The notes beneath the pieces were generated by a model, which was not told the DNA's origin, did not search any database, and saw only the letters and a list, made by a program, of their open reading frames with translations. Position numbers and translations under genes: made by a program. Below, one piece after another: positions 1-7,686 of a DNA stretch of 35,304 bases. The stretch lies in NCBI GenBank assembly GCA_964562015.1, contig CAZLRH010000032.1:1-35304 (forward strand). Reading direction: 5' to 3'. Numbering within the stretch: the stretch's first letter is position 1; every line of letters begins with the position of its first letter. Origin of the DNA: CAZLRH01 sp964562015 (GTDB taxonomy: Bacteria > Verrucomicrobiota > Verrucomicrobiia > Opitutales > JABDGR01).

Positions 1-25
1 ACCACACCCGCACACTGGGGCCAAA

Positions 26-859
26 CTATTTCCGCACCATCGTCGGAACGCCTAGTTCGGCCAGCAAATCATTCGGGACGAAAATCAATTTGGGCTCGGC
101 GTTCGAGCCGGACAAACTGGCGCCGTCGTCGCGGAAGGCCAGGCTCAGGCGCGGGTCCTTTTGCCGCACTTCCGCCGCCAATTTTTTATAAAATTCCTCG
201 GCGGGCAACAATTCGGCAAACAGCGTGCGCACCACGATGCCCGCGTAGCCTTGCATCATTTGCGCGTGAAAATCGCGCAGTAGCGGCACCAGCGGCATGA
301 TGCCCTTCGTGGCGGCGAGCTTCGAACGCGGCCAGTCCTTGGTGAGATTCAAAATCTCCGCGGCATTAAGCGTGATTTCGAGCGTCACGGACGTCGGCCC
401 GACGGTGCGCCTGAAAAAACCGAGGCCGAGGCCCTGGCGTTGGAGGTGAAAGCGAAAATCCTGGATGAACGCAAAGGGCCACGACGTTTGGGTGAGTTGC
501 TCGACCAGCATCTTGTACCGCTTGTGTTCGGCATCGTCGGCGCGGAGGCGCTGCTGGAAGGACGCCTCGAAGTGCTGGCGCAAGTGGTGGGCCGCGTTGA
601 GGTAATTGAGCAGGAGCCGGTCGAGTTTCAGGGCGACCGCGTCGTCGTCCACGGCGCCCGGATGCAGGAGGGATTTTAAATAATCGGTCCACTCGTGAAA
701 ATTATCGTCGAGCACGCGAAACAAGGCAAAGCGGCTCCGCGCCTCGGCCACCACTGGCTTGAACACCGCGTGGTGCTTCAATTCCTCGACGGACAGGTCG
801 CGGAGATCGTGGGTTTCGGTGGGGGTGCCGTGATTTTTGACGTAGCCAGTGATTTTCAC
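26..859 (-). CDS. Hypothetical protein of unknown function
   Basis: The frame encodes 277 residues from an ATG at 859 to a TAG at 26-28. I do not recognise the family. The protein looks soluble: there is no signal peptide or membrane segment, and the first 120 residues are rich in charged and helical stretches with several histidines. The second half (FFRRTVGPTSVTLEITLNA onward) looks like a mixed alpha/beta fold. Codon use matches the surrounding GC-rich genes and the frame is open throughout, so a real gene is likely. It lies alone, with its 5' end facing the small antitoxin-like genes, and nothing nearby suggests a role. Confidence 0.6.
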   Translation of the reverse strand: MKITGYVKNHGTPTETHDLRDLSVEELKHHAVFKPVVAEARSRFALFRVLDDNFHEWTDYLKSLLHPGAVDDDAVALKLDRLLLNYLNAAHHLRQHFEASFQQRLRADDAEHKRYKMLVEQLTQTSWPFAFIQDFRFHLQRQGLGLGFFRRTVGPTSVTLEITLNAAEILNLTKDWPRSKLAATKGIMPLVPLLRDFHAQMMQGYAGIVVRTLFAELLPAEEFYKKLAAEVRQKDPRLSLAFRDDGASLSGSNAEPKLIFVPNDLLAELGVPTMVRK

Positions 860-923
860 GCAAAAAAATGGGACAAATAATGGAAGGAGGGCAAAGACGA
901 TACTCTTAATCGAATCCGCGAAG

Positions 924-1124
924 TTATTTGCTTAACGAACGACGAAAACTTTTTTCGGACAGGCCGCGAACTTTGCCGCTAGCGACATCTTCAATGCAGC
1001 GAACCCCTTTTTCGGTCGCCTCTTTTTCGTTTTGCCTCTCATGCCAGAGATGGTCGGCCAAAGTCGCCTTTTGTCTTGGCGATAAGCGCCGCAGTTCGGC
1101 GGCAAGGGTTGGGGTAATGGGCAT
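924..1124 (-). CDS. Small addiction-module (antitoxin-like) protein
   Basis: This 66-residue protein has the layout of the putative addiction-module component family (TIGR02574-like). An N-terminal helix LRRLSPRQKATLADHLWHER corresponds to the usual LPxxERxxLAxxLWxS helix. A C-terminal part, CIEDVASGKVRGLS, corresponds to the usual 'R..ELDSGKVKGIPxEEV' ending. Members normally precede a ParE/RelE-type toxin gene. Downstream on this strand there is only a short gap and then the unrelated gene at 26-859, so no toxin is visible and it may be an orphan antitoxin. The family call rests on motif resemblance only. Confidence 0.55.
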   Translation of the reverse strand: MPITPTLAAELRRLSPRQKATLADHLWHERQNEKEATEKGVRCIEDVASGKVRGLSEKSFRRSLSK

Positions 1125-1244
1125 GACACTATGATTGTAAAATGACGGTCCAGCGCAAGAGTTTTACCGGGTCGGCTTAAGGCATCGAACGAATGATGAG
1201 CACTAAGGACTTGGCTTCGACCGCATTTCGGGTAGTCTAGTACC

Positions 1245-1445
1245 ATGACCGATGAGCAACTCTTGGCGTTGATTGAGGTCGATCCGCGCAAGCTCGCGGG
1301 CAAGCCGGTCATCCGCAGCACCCGTCTTAGCGTTGAGCATATGCTCAACCGGTTGGGCCATGGGCAGACCGCACAAGAGATTGTGCGCGAGTATCCCGGC
1401 CTGACTGAAGACGCGGTGCGGGCATGCGTCGCCTACCAGAGTTAA
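1245..1445 (+). CDS. DUF433 family antitoxin-like protein
   Basis: The 66-residue product carries the DUF433 signature: IEVDPRKLAGKPVIRSTRLS, then a segment ending EIVREYPGLTEDAVRACVAY. DUF433 proteins are small winged-helix-like proteins usually paired with a DUF5615 (PIN-like) toxin encoded just downstream. Here the frame ends a few residues early for the family and no DUF5615 gene follows. Instead a convergent gene begins, and the two stop codons overlap inside a TTAA (1442-1445). The protein looks nearly complete but orphaned. Together with the neighbouring antitoxin-like gene and the dead toxin-antitoxin pair near 4.3 kb, it marks this stretch as a graveyard for small toxin-antitoxin modules. 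Confidence 0.7.
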   Translation: MTDEQLLALIEVDPRKLAGKPVIRSTRLSVEHMLNRLGHGQTAQEIVREYPGLTEDAVRACVAYQS

Positions 1446-1795
1446 CCGTTTGCTCTAGTGAGGCGACGAACTGGATTTGCGCCTGTGTCTGCAAATTCCC
1501 GCCACGTGCTTTGCGTATCTCCAACGTGAGTAACCTCTAAAAGCTTTACAGTATATCGGTCATCGCCTGCCGGCACAATTCCATCAGGTATGGCTTTGAG
1601 TATTTGATTTGTAGGGGTCATTTCATTGCGATGGTAGACAATGACGAGGTCAAACGTTGCTTCTGGATTCATTCTCCAAATGCCGCTGGAACCTGTTTCA
1701 TTGCCTTCATCAATTTCGAGATGAAGGCCTGTTGTAAAGAGGCACAAGGCTTTTTGGCCTGGCTCTAGAAGTTCCAGTGCAAATTGTATGGCCAT
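1442..1795 (-). CDS. Small hypothetical protein
   Basis: I do not recognise this protein. It has 117 residues from the ATG at 1795. The frame stays open to a TTG at 1870, which would give 142 residues, but that start is less attractive. The sequence is soluble and acidic in its first half (LHLEIDEGNETGSSG), with a hydrophobic strand (FDLVIVYH) and a basic tail (NPVRRLTRANG). The frame follows the dxs stop codon closely (1874-1876) on the same strand, so it may be cotranscribed with dxs. It converges on the DUF433 gene with overlapping stop codons. Base composition is less GC-rich than the flanks, which could mean transferred DNA. Confidence 0.45.
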   Translation of the reverse strand: MAIQFALELLEPGQKALCLFTTGLHLEIDEGNETGSSGIWRMNPEATFDLVIVYHRNEMTPTNQILKAIPDGIVPAGDDRYTVKLLEVTHVGDTQSTWREFADTGANPVRRLTRANG

Positions 1796-1873
1796 GGGAT
1801 GAGGCTCACAATATAAACCAAAATCACGCAAAAGCAAATTGCGTGACCAAAAAACTGTGCAGAAGCGCAATAT

Positions 1874-3796
1874 TTATCGCGCGACGGCAGCGTGACTACC
1901 TGGTGTCTTGGCCGTCACACTTTTCCACCTTCCCAGCACCTTCGCCTCAATCTCCTCCGGGCTGAGGCCGTTTTGCGCGCGGAGGTCCGCGGCGTTGGAC
2001 GCATGGCCGACAAAGTTATCCGGCCAGCCGATGCGCTCCACTGGAGTGGAAAGACCCGCGAGATTCAGCGCTTCGAGCACCGCCGAACCAAAGCCGCCCA
2101 TGAGCACATGGTCTTCCATGGTCACGAGCAGGCGGGCGGAGCGCGCGTGCTGGTAAAGGAGTTCCGTATCCAAGGGCTTGGCAAAGCGGGCGTTGACGAT
2201 GCCGACCGAGACGCCGTGTTCCGCCGCCAGTTTGTCCGCCAGCTTGGCGGCATCCTGGAGCATCGGGCCGAGCGCCCAGATGACGATTTCGCGGCCTGCG
2301 CGCAAAACTTCCGCCTGGCCGATTGGAATCAGCGCGGGCTGGTCCTTGATTTTCACGCCCATGGCCGGGCCGCGCGGATAGCGGATAAAGGTCGGCCCCG
2401 CGTGATTGAGCGAAGTGTGCAGCATGTCCACCAATTCGTCCTCGTCCTTCGGCTGCATGATGACGGCGCGCGGCACGGTGCGCAGATACGAAATATCAAA
2501 GAGACCGTGGTGCGTGGGGCCGTCGTTAGGCGAAAGGCCCGCGCGGTCCATGCAGAAAATCACTTGCAGATTTTGCAGGCACACGTCGTGGACAATGGGG
2601 TCGTACGCGCGCTGGAGGAAGGTCGAGTAAATGGCGCACACGGGCTTGATGTCCATCGTCGCCAGGCCGGCGGCAAAGAGCACCGCGTGTTCCTCGGCGA
2701 TGCCGACATCGTAAAACTGGCCGGGCACTTCCTTGGCCAGGTGCGACATGCTGGTGCCCGAGGGCATCGCGGCGGTGATGCCGACGATTTTTTTGTCCTG
2801 CTTCGCGAACTTCGCCAAGGTTTTGCCAAACACGTCCTGCCATTGGGGCGGGGTGCCGGGCTTGGCCGGGGCGCCTTGGCCACTGGTGATATCAAACGGG
2901 CTGGTGCCGTGGAATTTCTGCGGGTCCTTCAGTGCGACCTCGTAGCCTTTGCCCTTGACGGTGAGGACGTGGAGCAGCACCGGCTGGTCGGAGTTCTTGC
3001 AAAATTCGAGATACTGGGTGAGCAGCGGGCGATTGTGGCCGTCCACGGGACCGAGGTAGCGCAGGCCGAACTTCTCAAACAGTGAGGACGGAACGATAAA
3101 ATCCTTGGCTTCCTTCTTCGCGCGCGAACCGAGTTCGCGGAGGGAGTCCCCGCCGGGGATTTTCTTGAGGAAGCTTTCGAGATTGTGGTGAAAACGATTG
3201 TACACCGGGTTGGTGATCAGCTCATTCAAGTAGCTGGCGATGGCGCCGACGTTTTTGGCGATGGACCATTCGTTGTCATTAAGGACGACGATGAGGCGCT
3301 TGGTCGAGGTCGCGATGTTGTTCAGCGCCTCCATGGTGATGCCGCAGGTCAGGGCAGCGTCGCCAATCAGGGCCACGACGTGCTCATTTGAGCCCCGCTG
3401 GTCGCGGGCGGCGGCCATCCCGAGGGCGGCCGACAGGGCGGTGCCCGCATGGCCCGCGCCGTAACAATCGTAATCGCTTTCCTCGCGCATCAAAAAGCCC
3501 GACAACCCGCCGGACTGGCGGATCTTCTTGAACTTCGCCCCCGCGCGGCCCGTCAACAGCTTGTGCACATAGCCCTGGTGCGCCACGTCCATGACGAACC
3601 GGTCCGTCGGCGAGTTGAAAACCCGGTGCAGGGCGATCGTCAGTTCGACGACGCCCAGATTGGGCCCGATGTGACCGCCATTTTTGGAGGTCACTTCGAT
3701 GATTTCCTGACGGATTTCCTCCGCCAGGGTGGACAGCTCCGCCTCCGTCAAGCTTTTGACATCGGCGGGACCATGTATGCGTTCCAGTAGAGCCAT
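1874..3796 (-). CDS. dxs: 1-deoxy-D-xylulose-5-phosphate synthase
   Basis: This thiamine-diphosphate enzyme condenses pyruvate and glyceraldehyde 3-phosphate in the first step of the MEP isoprenoid pathway. The product has 640 residues, normal for the family. I chose the ATG at 3796 (MALLERIHG) because the upstream extension has no family resemblance. Visible motifs are GGHIGPNLG (about 40-48), DVAHQGYVHKLLTGR (70-84), the thiamine-diphosphate/Mg signature GDAALTCG ... VLNDN (145-175), and the transketolase pyrimidine-binding domain with GIAEEHAV. The usual GHQ and GDG motifs read AHQ and GDA, apparently a subfamily variant. It follows xseB with a 41-bp gap, a common pairing. ispF, another MEP gene, lies near the other end of the window. 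Confidence 0.97.
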   Translation of the reverse strand: MALLERIHGPADVKSLTEAELSTLAEEIRQEIIEVTSKNGGHIGPNLGVVELTIALHRVFNSPTDRFVMDVAHQGYVHKLLTGRAGAKFKKIRQSGGLSGFLMREESDYDCYGAGHAGTALSAALGMAAARDQRGSNEHVVALIGDAALTCGITMEALNNIATSTKRLIVVLNDNEWSIAKNVGAIASYLNELITNPVYNRFHHNLESFLKKIPGGDSLRELGSRAKKEAKDFIVPSSLFEKFGLRYLGPVDGHNRPLLTQYLEFCKNSDQPVLLHVLTVKGKGYEVALKDPQKFHGTSPFDITSGQGAPAKPGTPPQWQDVFGKTLAKFAKQDKKIVGITAAMPSGTSMSHLAKEVPGQFYDVGIAEEHAVLFAAGLATMDIKPVCAIYSTFLQRAYDPIVHDVCLQNLQVIFCMDRAGLSPNDGPTHHGLFDISYLRTVPRAVIMQPKDEDELVDMLHTSLNHAGPTFIRYPRGPAMGVKIKDQPALIPIGQAEVLRAGREIVIWALGPMLQDAAKLADKLAAEHGVSVGIVNARFAKPLDTELLYQHARSARLLVTMEDHVLMGGFGSAVLEALNLAGLSTPVERIGWPDNFVGHASNAADLRAQNGLSPEEIEAKVLGRWKSVTAKTPGSHAAVAR

Positions 3797-3837
3797 TCGA
3801 GAAAAACGGGTTAGTCCACACAGAGTGGGCGCGCGGG

Positions 3838-4095
3838 TCAAGATTGACTTTCCGGGTCCAGGGGGGCGAAAGGGGTGGTGTCGGAGTCGTCGATTTTGAG
3901 TTGTTCGATCTTCAATTCGGCGGCCCGGAGGTGTTCCTGGCAGATTTTGAGCAATTTATGCCCTTCGGCGAACTTTTCCACCATGTCCGCCAGGGAGGTG
4001 TTCCCCTCCTCCAGTGAGCCGACCAGCTTCTCCAGCCGGGCATAAGCCTCCTCATAAGGAGGAGGTTGGGCGGTGGAAGTGTCCTTTTTGGCCAT
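3838..4095 (-). CDS. xseB: Exodeoxyribonuclease VII small subunit
   Basis: XseB is the small helical subunit that binds XseA in exonuclease VII, a single-strand DNA nuclease. The protein has 85 residues from the ATG at 4095 (MAKKDTS). The diagnostic core is PYEEAYARLEKLVGSLEEG, followed by SLADMVEKFAEGHKLLKICQ and a coiled-coil-like helix ending ELKIEQL, as in the family. An upstream in-frame extension to 4254 has no family resemblance and was rejected. It lies just ahead of dxs on the same strand, a common xseB-(ispA)-dxs arrangement. No xseA or ispA is visible here. Confidence 0.93.
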   Translation of the reverse strand: MAKKDTSTAQPPPYEEAYARLEKLVGSLEEGNTSLADMVEKFAEGHKLLKICQEHLRAAELKIEQLKIDDSDTTPFAPLDPESQS

Positions 4096-4281
4096 GGTGG
4101 AGGAATGCGAGTGCCAGCGGGCGGGAAATGTCATCCCTTTGTAACGCAAAATTTGGCGCGAGGCCAAGCCCGAAACCGGGTGGGGGATTAAATCATCAGC
4201 TCCCTCCACGAGCCGGTGGGCCCATTTCTGGAGGAAGGCAAACTGGCTTGCCAAAATTACGCGGGAGGGTAATTTATATCC

Positions 4282-4476
4282 ATGAGTTTAGCCGAAATTC
4301 AACGTGAAGCGGCGGCGCTTCAACCCGGAGAGCAGCGGCGCTAGATGGGCTTTTTAAACGGCTTAGAGATCAGCCGTGATGAAGGGGCGGAGTTGCAGTC
4401 GCGTTTCGCGGATAAGCGGACAGAGTCATGGTTGTCCGCTGAACAATTGGAAGCGCGATTGGGCAAGGAGGGTTAA
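4282..4476 (+). pseudogene. Broken antitoxin gene of a RelBE-like pair
   Basis: Read straight through, the frame gives MSLAEIQREAAALQPGEQRR, a TAG at 4342-4344, then MGFLNGLEISRDEGAELQSR and on to a natural TAA at 4474-4476. The two halves sit in the same frame and together look like a roughly 65-residue antitoxin of the type that precedes a RelE/ParE toxin, where leucine would be expected at the TAG (one base change from TTG). A purine-rich GGGAGGG lies a suitable distance upstream of the ATG. The following frame is also broken, so the pair is probably dead. Re-initiation at the ATG right after the TAG could still make a C-terminal fragment. Confidence 0.6.
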
Positions 4477-4735
4477 GTGGCTCCTTATTGACTTTACTAT
4501 CACGAATCGGTCTGGCAGGCCTTGCGCAAGCTCAGACGCCGTGAGCAAGCGGAGGTGCTTTCCCTCTGCAACGGAATTGTCGGCAATCCCTTCCAGGATG
4601 CAGATTATGTCGAGCCGGATGAGTCGGGCCTGCCTCTTGGAGTTGCACTTTGAGAATGGCTGGGCGGTGGCTTATTACGTGGATCATCCCTTGCGTGAGG
4701 TTAAAATTGGCCACGTTCGGCGGGCTGACACTTAA
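4477..4735 (+). pseudogene. Broken RelE/ParE-like toxin gene
   Basis: Immediately after the antitoxin relic, a GTG-started frame reads VAPY, hits a TGA at 4489-4491, then continues LYYHESVWQALRKLRRREQA and VLSLCNGIVGNPFQDADYVE to about 4645. There the frame must shift by +1 to continue HFENGWAVAYYVDHPLREVK and IGHVRRADT, ending at a TAA at 4733-4735. The pieces, in order, resemble a small RelE-fold toxin: an N-terminal helix pair, then strands with a basic end such as KIGHVRRAD. One nonsense codon and one frameshift make it a pseudogene. The family name is inferred from layout and residue pattern. Confidence 0.6.
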
Positions 4736-4833
4736 TTTCAAAAATGGGTATTGGCCGTCTTACTGAGGCCTGAAGCGGGTGGTGGCTTAATTTCCGGTTG
4801 CGAATGCCGCGCTGGCCGCCAGCCTCGGGGCGC

Positions 4834-5466
4834 GTGCAGATCATAAATTTCGAATTGGGTTGCCTGGGCACCAACGCCTACCTCCTGCTCCCCGAAGGGC
4901 GGGCGGACGCCGTCTTGATTGACGCCCCGGAGGAGGCGTGGGACGCGGTCAAAGGCACGCTGATCGAGCATGGACGCTTGCTGGCGACGCTGCTTTTGAC
5001 TCACGGGCATTGGGACCACATGGCCGGAGCGGCGGCCTGCCAGCGTGCGGGCGCGCGGGTTTACGCCCATCCCGCCGACCGGGCGTGGATTGAAAAACCT
5101 GATTTGCAGGCTGGTTTTGTGATTCCTGACGTGGTCTTGGAACCCGCCAAGGTGGACGAATTGCTGGCCCAGGGCCAAAGCCTCGACGTGGCTGGCCTGC
5201 ACTTTGAAGTGCGCCACGTTCCCGGCCACGCTCCGGGAAACGTACTCTTTTACCTGCCGGCCTGGAAATGTGCTTTTCCCGGCGACGCCATTTTCTCGGG
5301 CAGCGTGGGCCGGGCGGATTTGCCCGGCGGCGACTGGGATCAACTTGAGCGCTCCATTAAAGAACAGATTTACACCCTGCCGGAGGAAACGGTGTTGTAC
5401 CCGGGCCATGGGCCGCCTACCACTGTGGGTACGGAGCGGCGCACGAATTCTTTCGTGCGCGGCTAG
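4834..5466 (+). CDS. Metallo-beta-lactamase fold hydrolase (glyoxalase II-like)
   Basis: A cytoplasmic metallo-hydrolase of the hydroxyacylglutathione hydrolase/YcbL type. The dinuclear metal ligands are visible: THGHWDH, then HVPGHAPGN, then the aspartate in FPGDAIFSGSVGRADLPGGD, and the last histidine in LYPGHGPPT. The family normally begins a few residues before 'GxxxTNxYLL', so I prefer the GTG at 4834 (VQIINFELGCLGTNAYLL), giving 210 residues. An ATG at 4804 would add ten residues. The substrate is unknown; glutathione-free thioester hydrolysis is typical for this subgroup. It is the first of three + strand genes, with ribD 12 bp downstream. Confidence 0.85.
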   Translation: MQIINFELGCLGTNAYLLLPEGRADAVLIDAPEEAWDAVKGTLIEHGRLLATLLLTHGHWDHMAGAAACQRAGARVYAHPADRAWIEKPDLQAGFVIPDVVLEPAKVDELLAQGQSLDVAGLHFEVRHVPGHAPGNVLFYLPAWKCAFPGDAIFSGSVGRADLPGGDWDQLERSIKEQIYTLPEETVLYPGHGPPTTVGTERRTNSFVRG

Positions 5467-5478
5467 TTTCTTATCACC

Positions 5479-6600
5479 ATGGACACAGTTGACCACGCGG
5501 CTTTCATGCGCCGCGCGCTCGAAGCCGCCCGCCGCGGCTGGGGCGACACGCACCCCAATCCCATGGTCGGCGCGGTCATTGTCGAGAAGGGCCGGGTGGT
5601 GGCCGACGGTTTTCATGCCCGCGCAGGCGAACCTCATGCGGAAATTAATGCCCTGCAAAATCTGGGCCGCGCCCCGGCCAAGCACGCGACCCTGTATGTC
5701 ACCCTCGAACCGTGCAGCACACAGGGACGCACTCCGCCGTGCACGGACGCGATCAAGCGCGCAGGACTAAAGCACATCGTCGTCGGTGCGACTGACCCCA
5801 ATCCCCGCCACGCTGGCCGGGGTTTGGCGATACTTCGCGAGGCGGGCATCGACGTCACGGGCGGGGTGTTGGCGGAGGAATGCACCGATCTGAATTTCAT
5901 TTTTAATCACTGGATAACCAAAAAAAATCCTTTATTTGCGGGCAAAACCGCCACGACGCTCGACGGCCGCGTGGCCACGCGCGCGGGCGAAAGCCAGTGG
6001 ATCACCGGCATCGCCTCGCGGCGCGACGCCATGCGCTGGCGGCGGTTGTTTCCCGCCCTCGGCGTCGGGTCCGGGACGGTCCTCGCCGACAATCCCCGGC
6101 TGACCAGTCGCCTGGCCGGACGCGAATGGTGCCCCATTCGTCTGATTTTCGACCGTCGGCTACGCACGGTCACCAAGACATTACCTGGAGTTTATACGGA
6201 CGCCAACCGCGACCGGACCATCGTGGTCACGGGGCCTAAGCCCGAGAATAAACGGCGTGCCCGCCTCGAAGCCGCGGGCGTCGCGCTCTGGACTTTACCC
6301 GCTTCCGGCCCGGCGTGGTTTTCGGCGCTGCGGGAAAAATGTGCGGAGGCTGGCCTGACCGGGGTTTTACTCGAAGGCGGCCCGACTTTGCTCAGCAGTT
6401 TCCTGGCCGCCGGGGAGTTGGATTATCTTTTTGCTTATAGGTCGCCAAAATTTTTTGCCGACCCTCAGGCCCGGCCCGCTTTTACGGGACCGCCGCGTCC
6501 TCAACTTGACCAAGCTTACACTTTGCGTGCTCCGCACCACGCCGCGCTGGGCGATGACCAATTGCTGCGCGGCTCCGTGATCTATCCCAAGGGAAAATGA
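5479..6600 (+). CDS. ribD: Bifunctional riboflavin biosynthesis deaminase/reductase
   Basis: RibD deaminates the pyrimidine from GTP cyclohydrolase II and then reduces its ribosyl side chain, the second and third steps of riboflavin synthesis. The 373-residue length is normal. The N-terminal cytidine-deaminase-like domain shows HPNPMVGAVI, the zinc and catalytic triplet HAE (53-55) and the zinc-binding TLEPCSTQGRTPPC (cysteines 79 and 88). The reductase domain starts near 150 with KTATTLDGRVA and includes SQWITG, GSGTVLADNP, LIFDRRLR and LLEGGPTLLSSFL. The stop codon overlaps the next start (ATGA at 6597-6600), indicating translational coupling to rdgB. Confidence 0.97.
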   Translation: MDTVDHAAFMRRALEAARRGWGDTHPNPMVGAVIVEKGRVVADGFHARAGEPHAEINALQNLGRAPAKHATLYVTLEPCSTQGRTPPCTDAIKRAGLKHIVVGATDPNPRHAGRGLAILREAGIDVTGGVLAEECTDLNFIFNHWITKKNPLFAGKTATTLDGRVATRAGESQWITGIASRRDAMRWRRLFPALGVGSGTVLADNPRLTSRLAGREWCPIRLIFDRRLRTVTKTLPGVYTDANRDRTIVVTGPKPENKRRARLEAAGVALWTLPASGPAWFSALREKCAEAGLTGVLLEGGPTLLSSFLAAGELDYLFAYRSPKFFADPQARPAFTGPPRPQLDQAYTLRAPHHAALGDDQLLRGSVIYPKGK

Positions 6601-7244
6601 ACCAACCTATCTTTCTGGCCACCGGCAATGCGCACAAGGCGCGCGAATTTGCGGCGATGTTCGCCGCGGCGGCCCTGCCTTGGACCATTGAAAGCGCGGC
6701 CGCGCTCGGCGGCATGCCACCCGTTGAGGAAACGGCGAACACTTTTGCCGGTAACGCCATGCTCAAGGCCCGCGCCCTGCGCGCCAAAGCGCCGCCGGAG
6801 GCCTTGGTCCTCGCGGATGATAGCGGGCTCGAAGTGGATGCGCTCGGACGCGCACCGGGTGTTTTTTCCGCCCGCTACGCTGGGCCTGGCGCGACCGATG
6901 CCGAGAACACCGCCAAGCTTTTGCAGGAGCTGGACGGCTTCCCGCCGCGCCAGCGCCGCGCCCGTTTTGTTTGCGTATTGGCCCTGATTGATGCCGCCGG
7001 TGGTGAGCACACTTTTCTCGGTTCCTGCCGCGGCCGCATCGGCACCGCGCTGGCCGGCGCGGGCGGCTTCGGTTACGACCCGGTTTTTTATCCCGACGGC
7101 CAAACGCAAACGTATGCCGAACTCGGCGACGAGGTGAAAAACCGCCTCAGCCACCGCGGCAAGGCGCTGGAAAAATTGTTCGCGTATTTGCGCGCCCGGG
7201 CTCCACAAGTTGCCGCCCCGGAAACTACGCCGACTCTAAAATAA
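6597..7244 (+). CDS. rdgB: Non-canonical purine NTP pyrophosphatase (RdgB/HAM1)
   Basis: This house-cleaning enzyme hydrolyses XTP, dITP and ITP to monophosphates. The 215-residue protein shows the family motifs in order: FLATGNAHKAREF (6-18), ETANTFAGNAMLKA (45-58), LADDSGLEVDALGRAPGVFS (72-91, with the catalytic aspartate), RRARFVC, GFGYDPVF and the C-terminal KNRLSHRGKAL. Its start overlaps the ribD stop by four bases. Its 3' end overlaps the convergent mutarotase gene: the rdgB stop is at 7242-7244 and the opposite stop at 7225-7227, so the two coding regions share 20 bp. Confidence 0.96.
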   Translation: MNQPIFLATGNAHKAREFAAMFAAAALPWTIESAAALGGMPPVEETANTFAGNAMLKARALRAKAPPEALVLADDSGLEVDALGRAPGVFSARYAGPGATDAENTAKLLQELDGFPPRQRRARFVCVLALIDAAGGEHTFLGSCRGRIGTALAGAGGFGYDPVFYPDGQTQTYAELGDEVKNRLSHRGKALEKLFAYLRARAPQVAAPETTPTLK

Positions 7245-7620
7245 TGTTCGCATACGGCATCGTGTCCGCCGTGCGAATCAGGCCGATGCATCCGGGCACG
7301 CGGGTCTTGAACTTGGCGTGAGCTTCAAACCTGATGGCGGCATCGTGCGCTTTGAGGAGGTTTACGGCGAGCTGCACCGTCTGGGCGGGATTACTCTTTT
7401 TGCACTCTGCGGCCATAAACGCACCGCCAACCCGGCAGGCGGGTAGGATGGCTTCGAGCACCTGCCGCACAGTGGGGATGCCGTCGGTGAGACTCAGGTC
7501 AATGGTTGGCACTTGCGGCCAGGAGGGAAAGCCACGGTCCGCAATGACAATCGTGTTGGTGTGCCGAAAGCGGCCCAGCAATTCGAGCAGGTTAGGATTC
7601 AGGATGCCGGTTTTGAGCAT
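7225..7620 (-). CDS. RbsD/FucU family sugar mutarotase
   Basis: Members interconvert anomers of ribose (RbsD) or fucose (FucU). The 131-residue protein keeps the RbsD catalytic layout: H20 in RFRHTNT, D28 in IADRG, and the C-terminal PYANIIL with the conserved Tyr and Asn. The ending 'LIRTADTMPYANIIL' is closer to RbsD (VIRSGECSPYANIIL) than to E. coli FucU. Gene context argues for fucose: it is the last gene of the minus-strand unit that follows four alpha-L-fucosidases, 66 bp after the last of them. It would feed the correct anomer to the dehydrogenase encoded at 18252-19187. No signal peptide is seen, so it acts in the cytoplasm. Confidence 0.88.
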   Translation of the reverse strand: MLKTGILNPNLLELLGRFRHTNTIVIADRGFPSWPQVPTIDLSLTDGIPTVRQVLEAILPACRVGGAFMAAECKKSNPAQTVQLAVNLLKAHDAAIRFEAHAKFKTRVPGCIGLIRTADTMPYANIILESA

Positions 7621-7686
7621 GGAGGCAGTTAATTTTAGAACAAAGGAGCAGTCCGCTGCATTGATTGGCGCAGTGCAAGACCGTTC

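Noticed and set aside
1892..3085. A 397-codon + strand frame opposite dxs
   Set aside because: Antisense shadow of dxs; the DXS reading shows full family motifs and this frame shows none.
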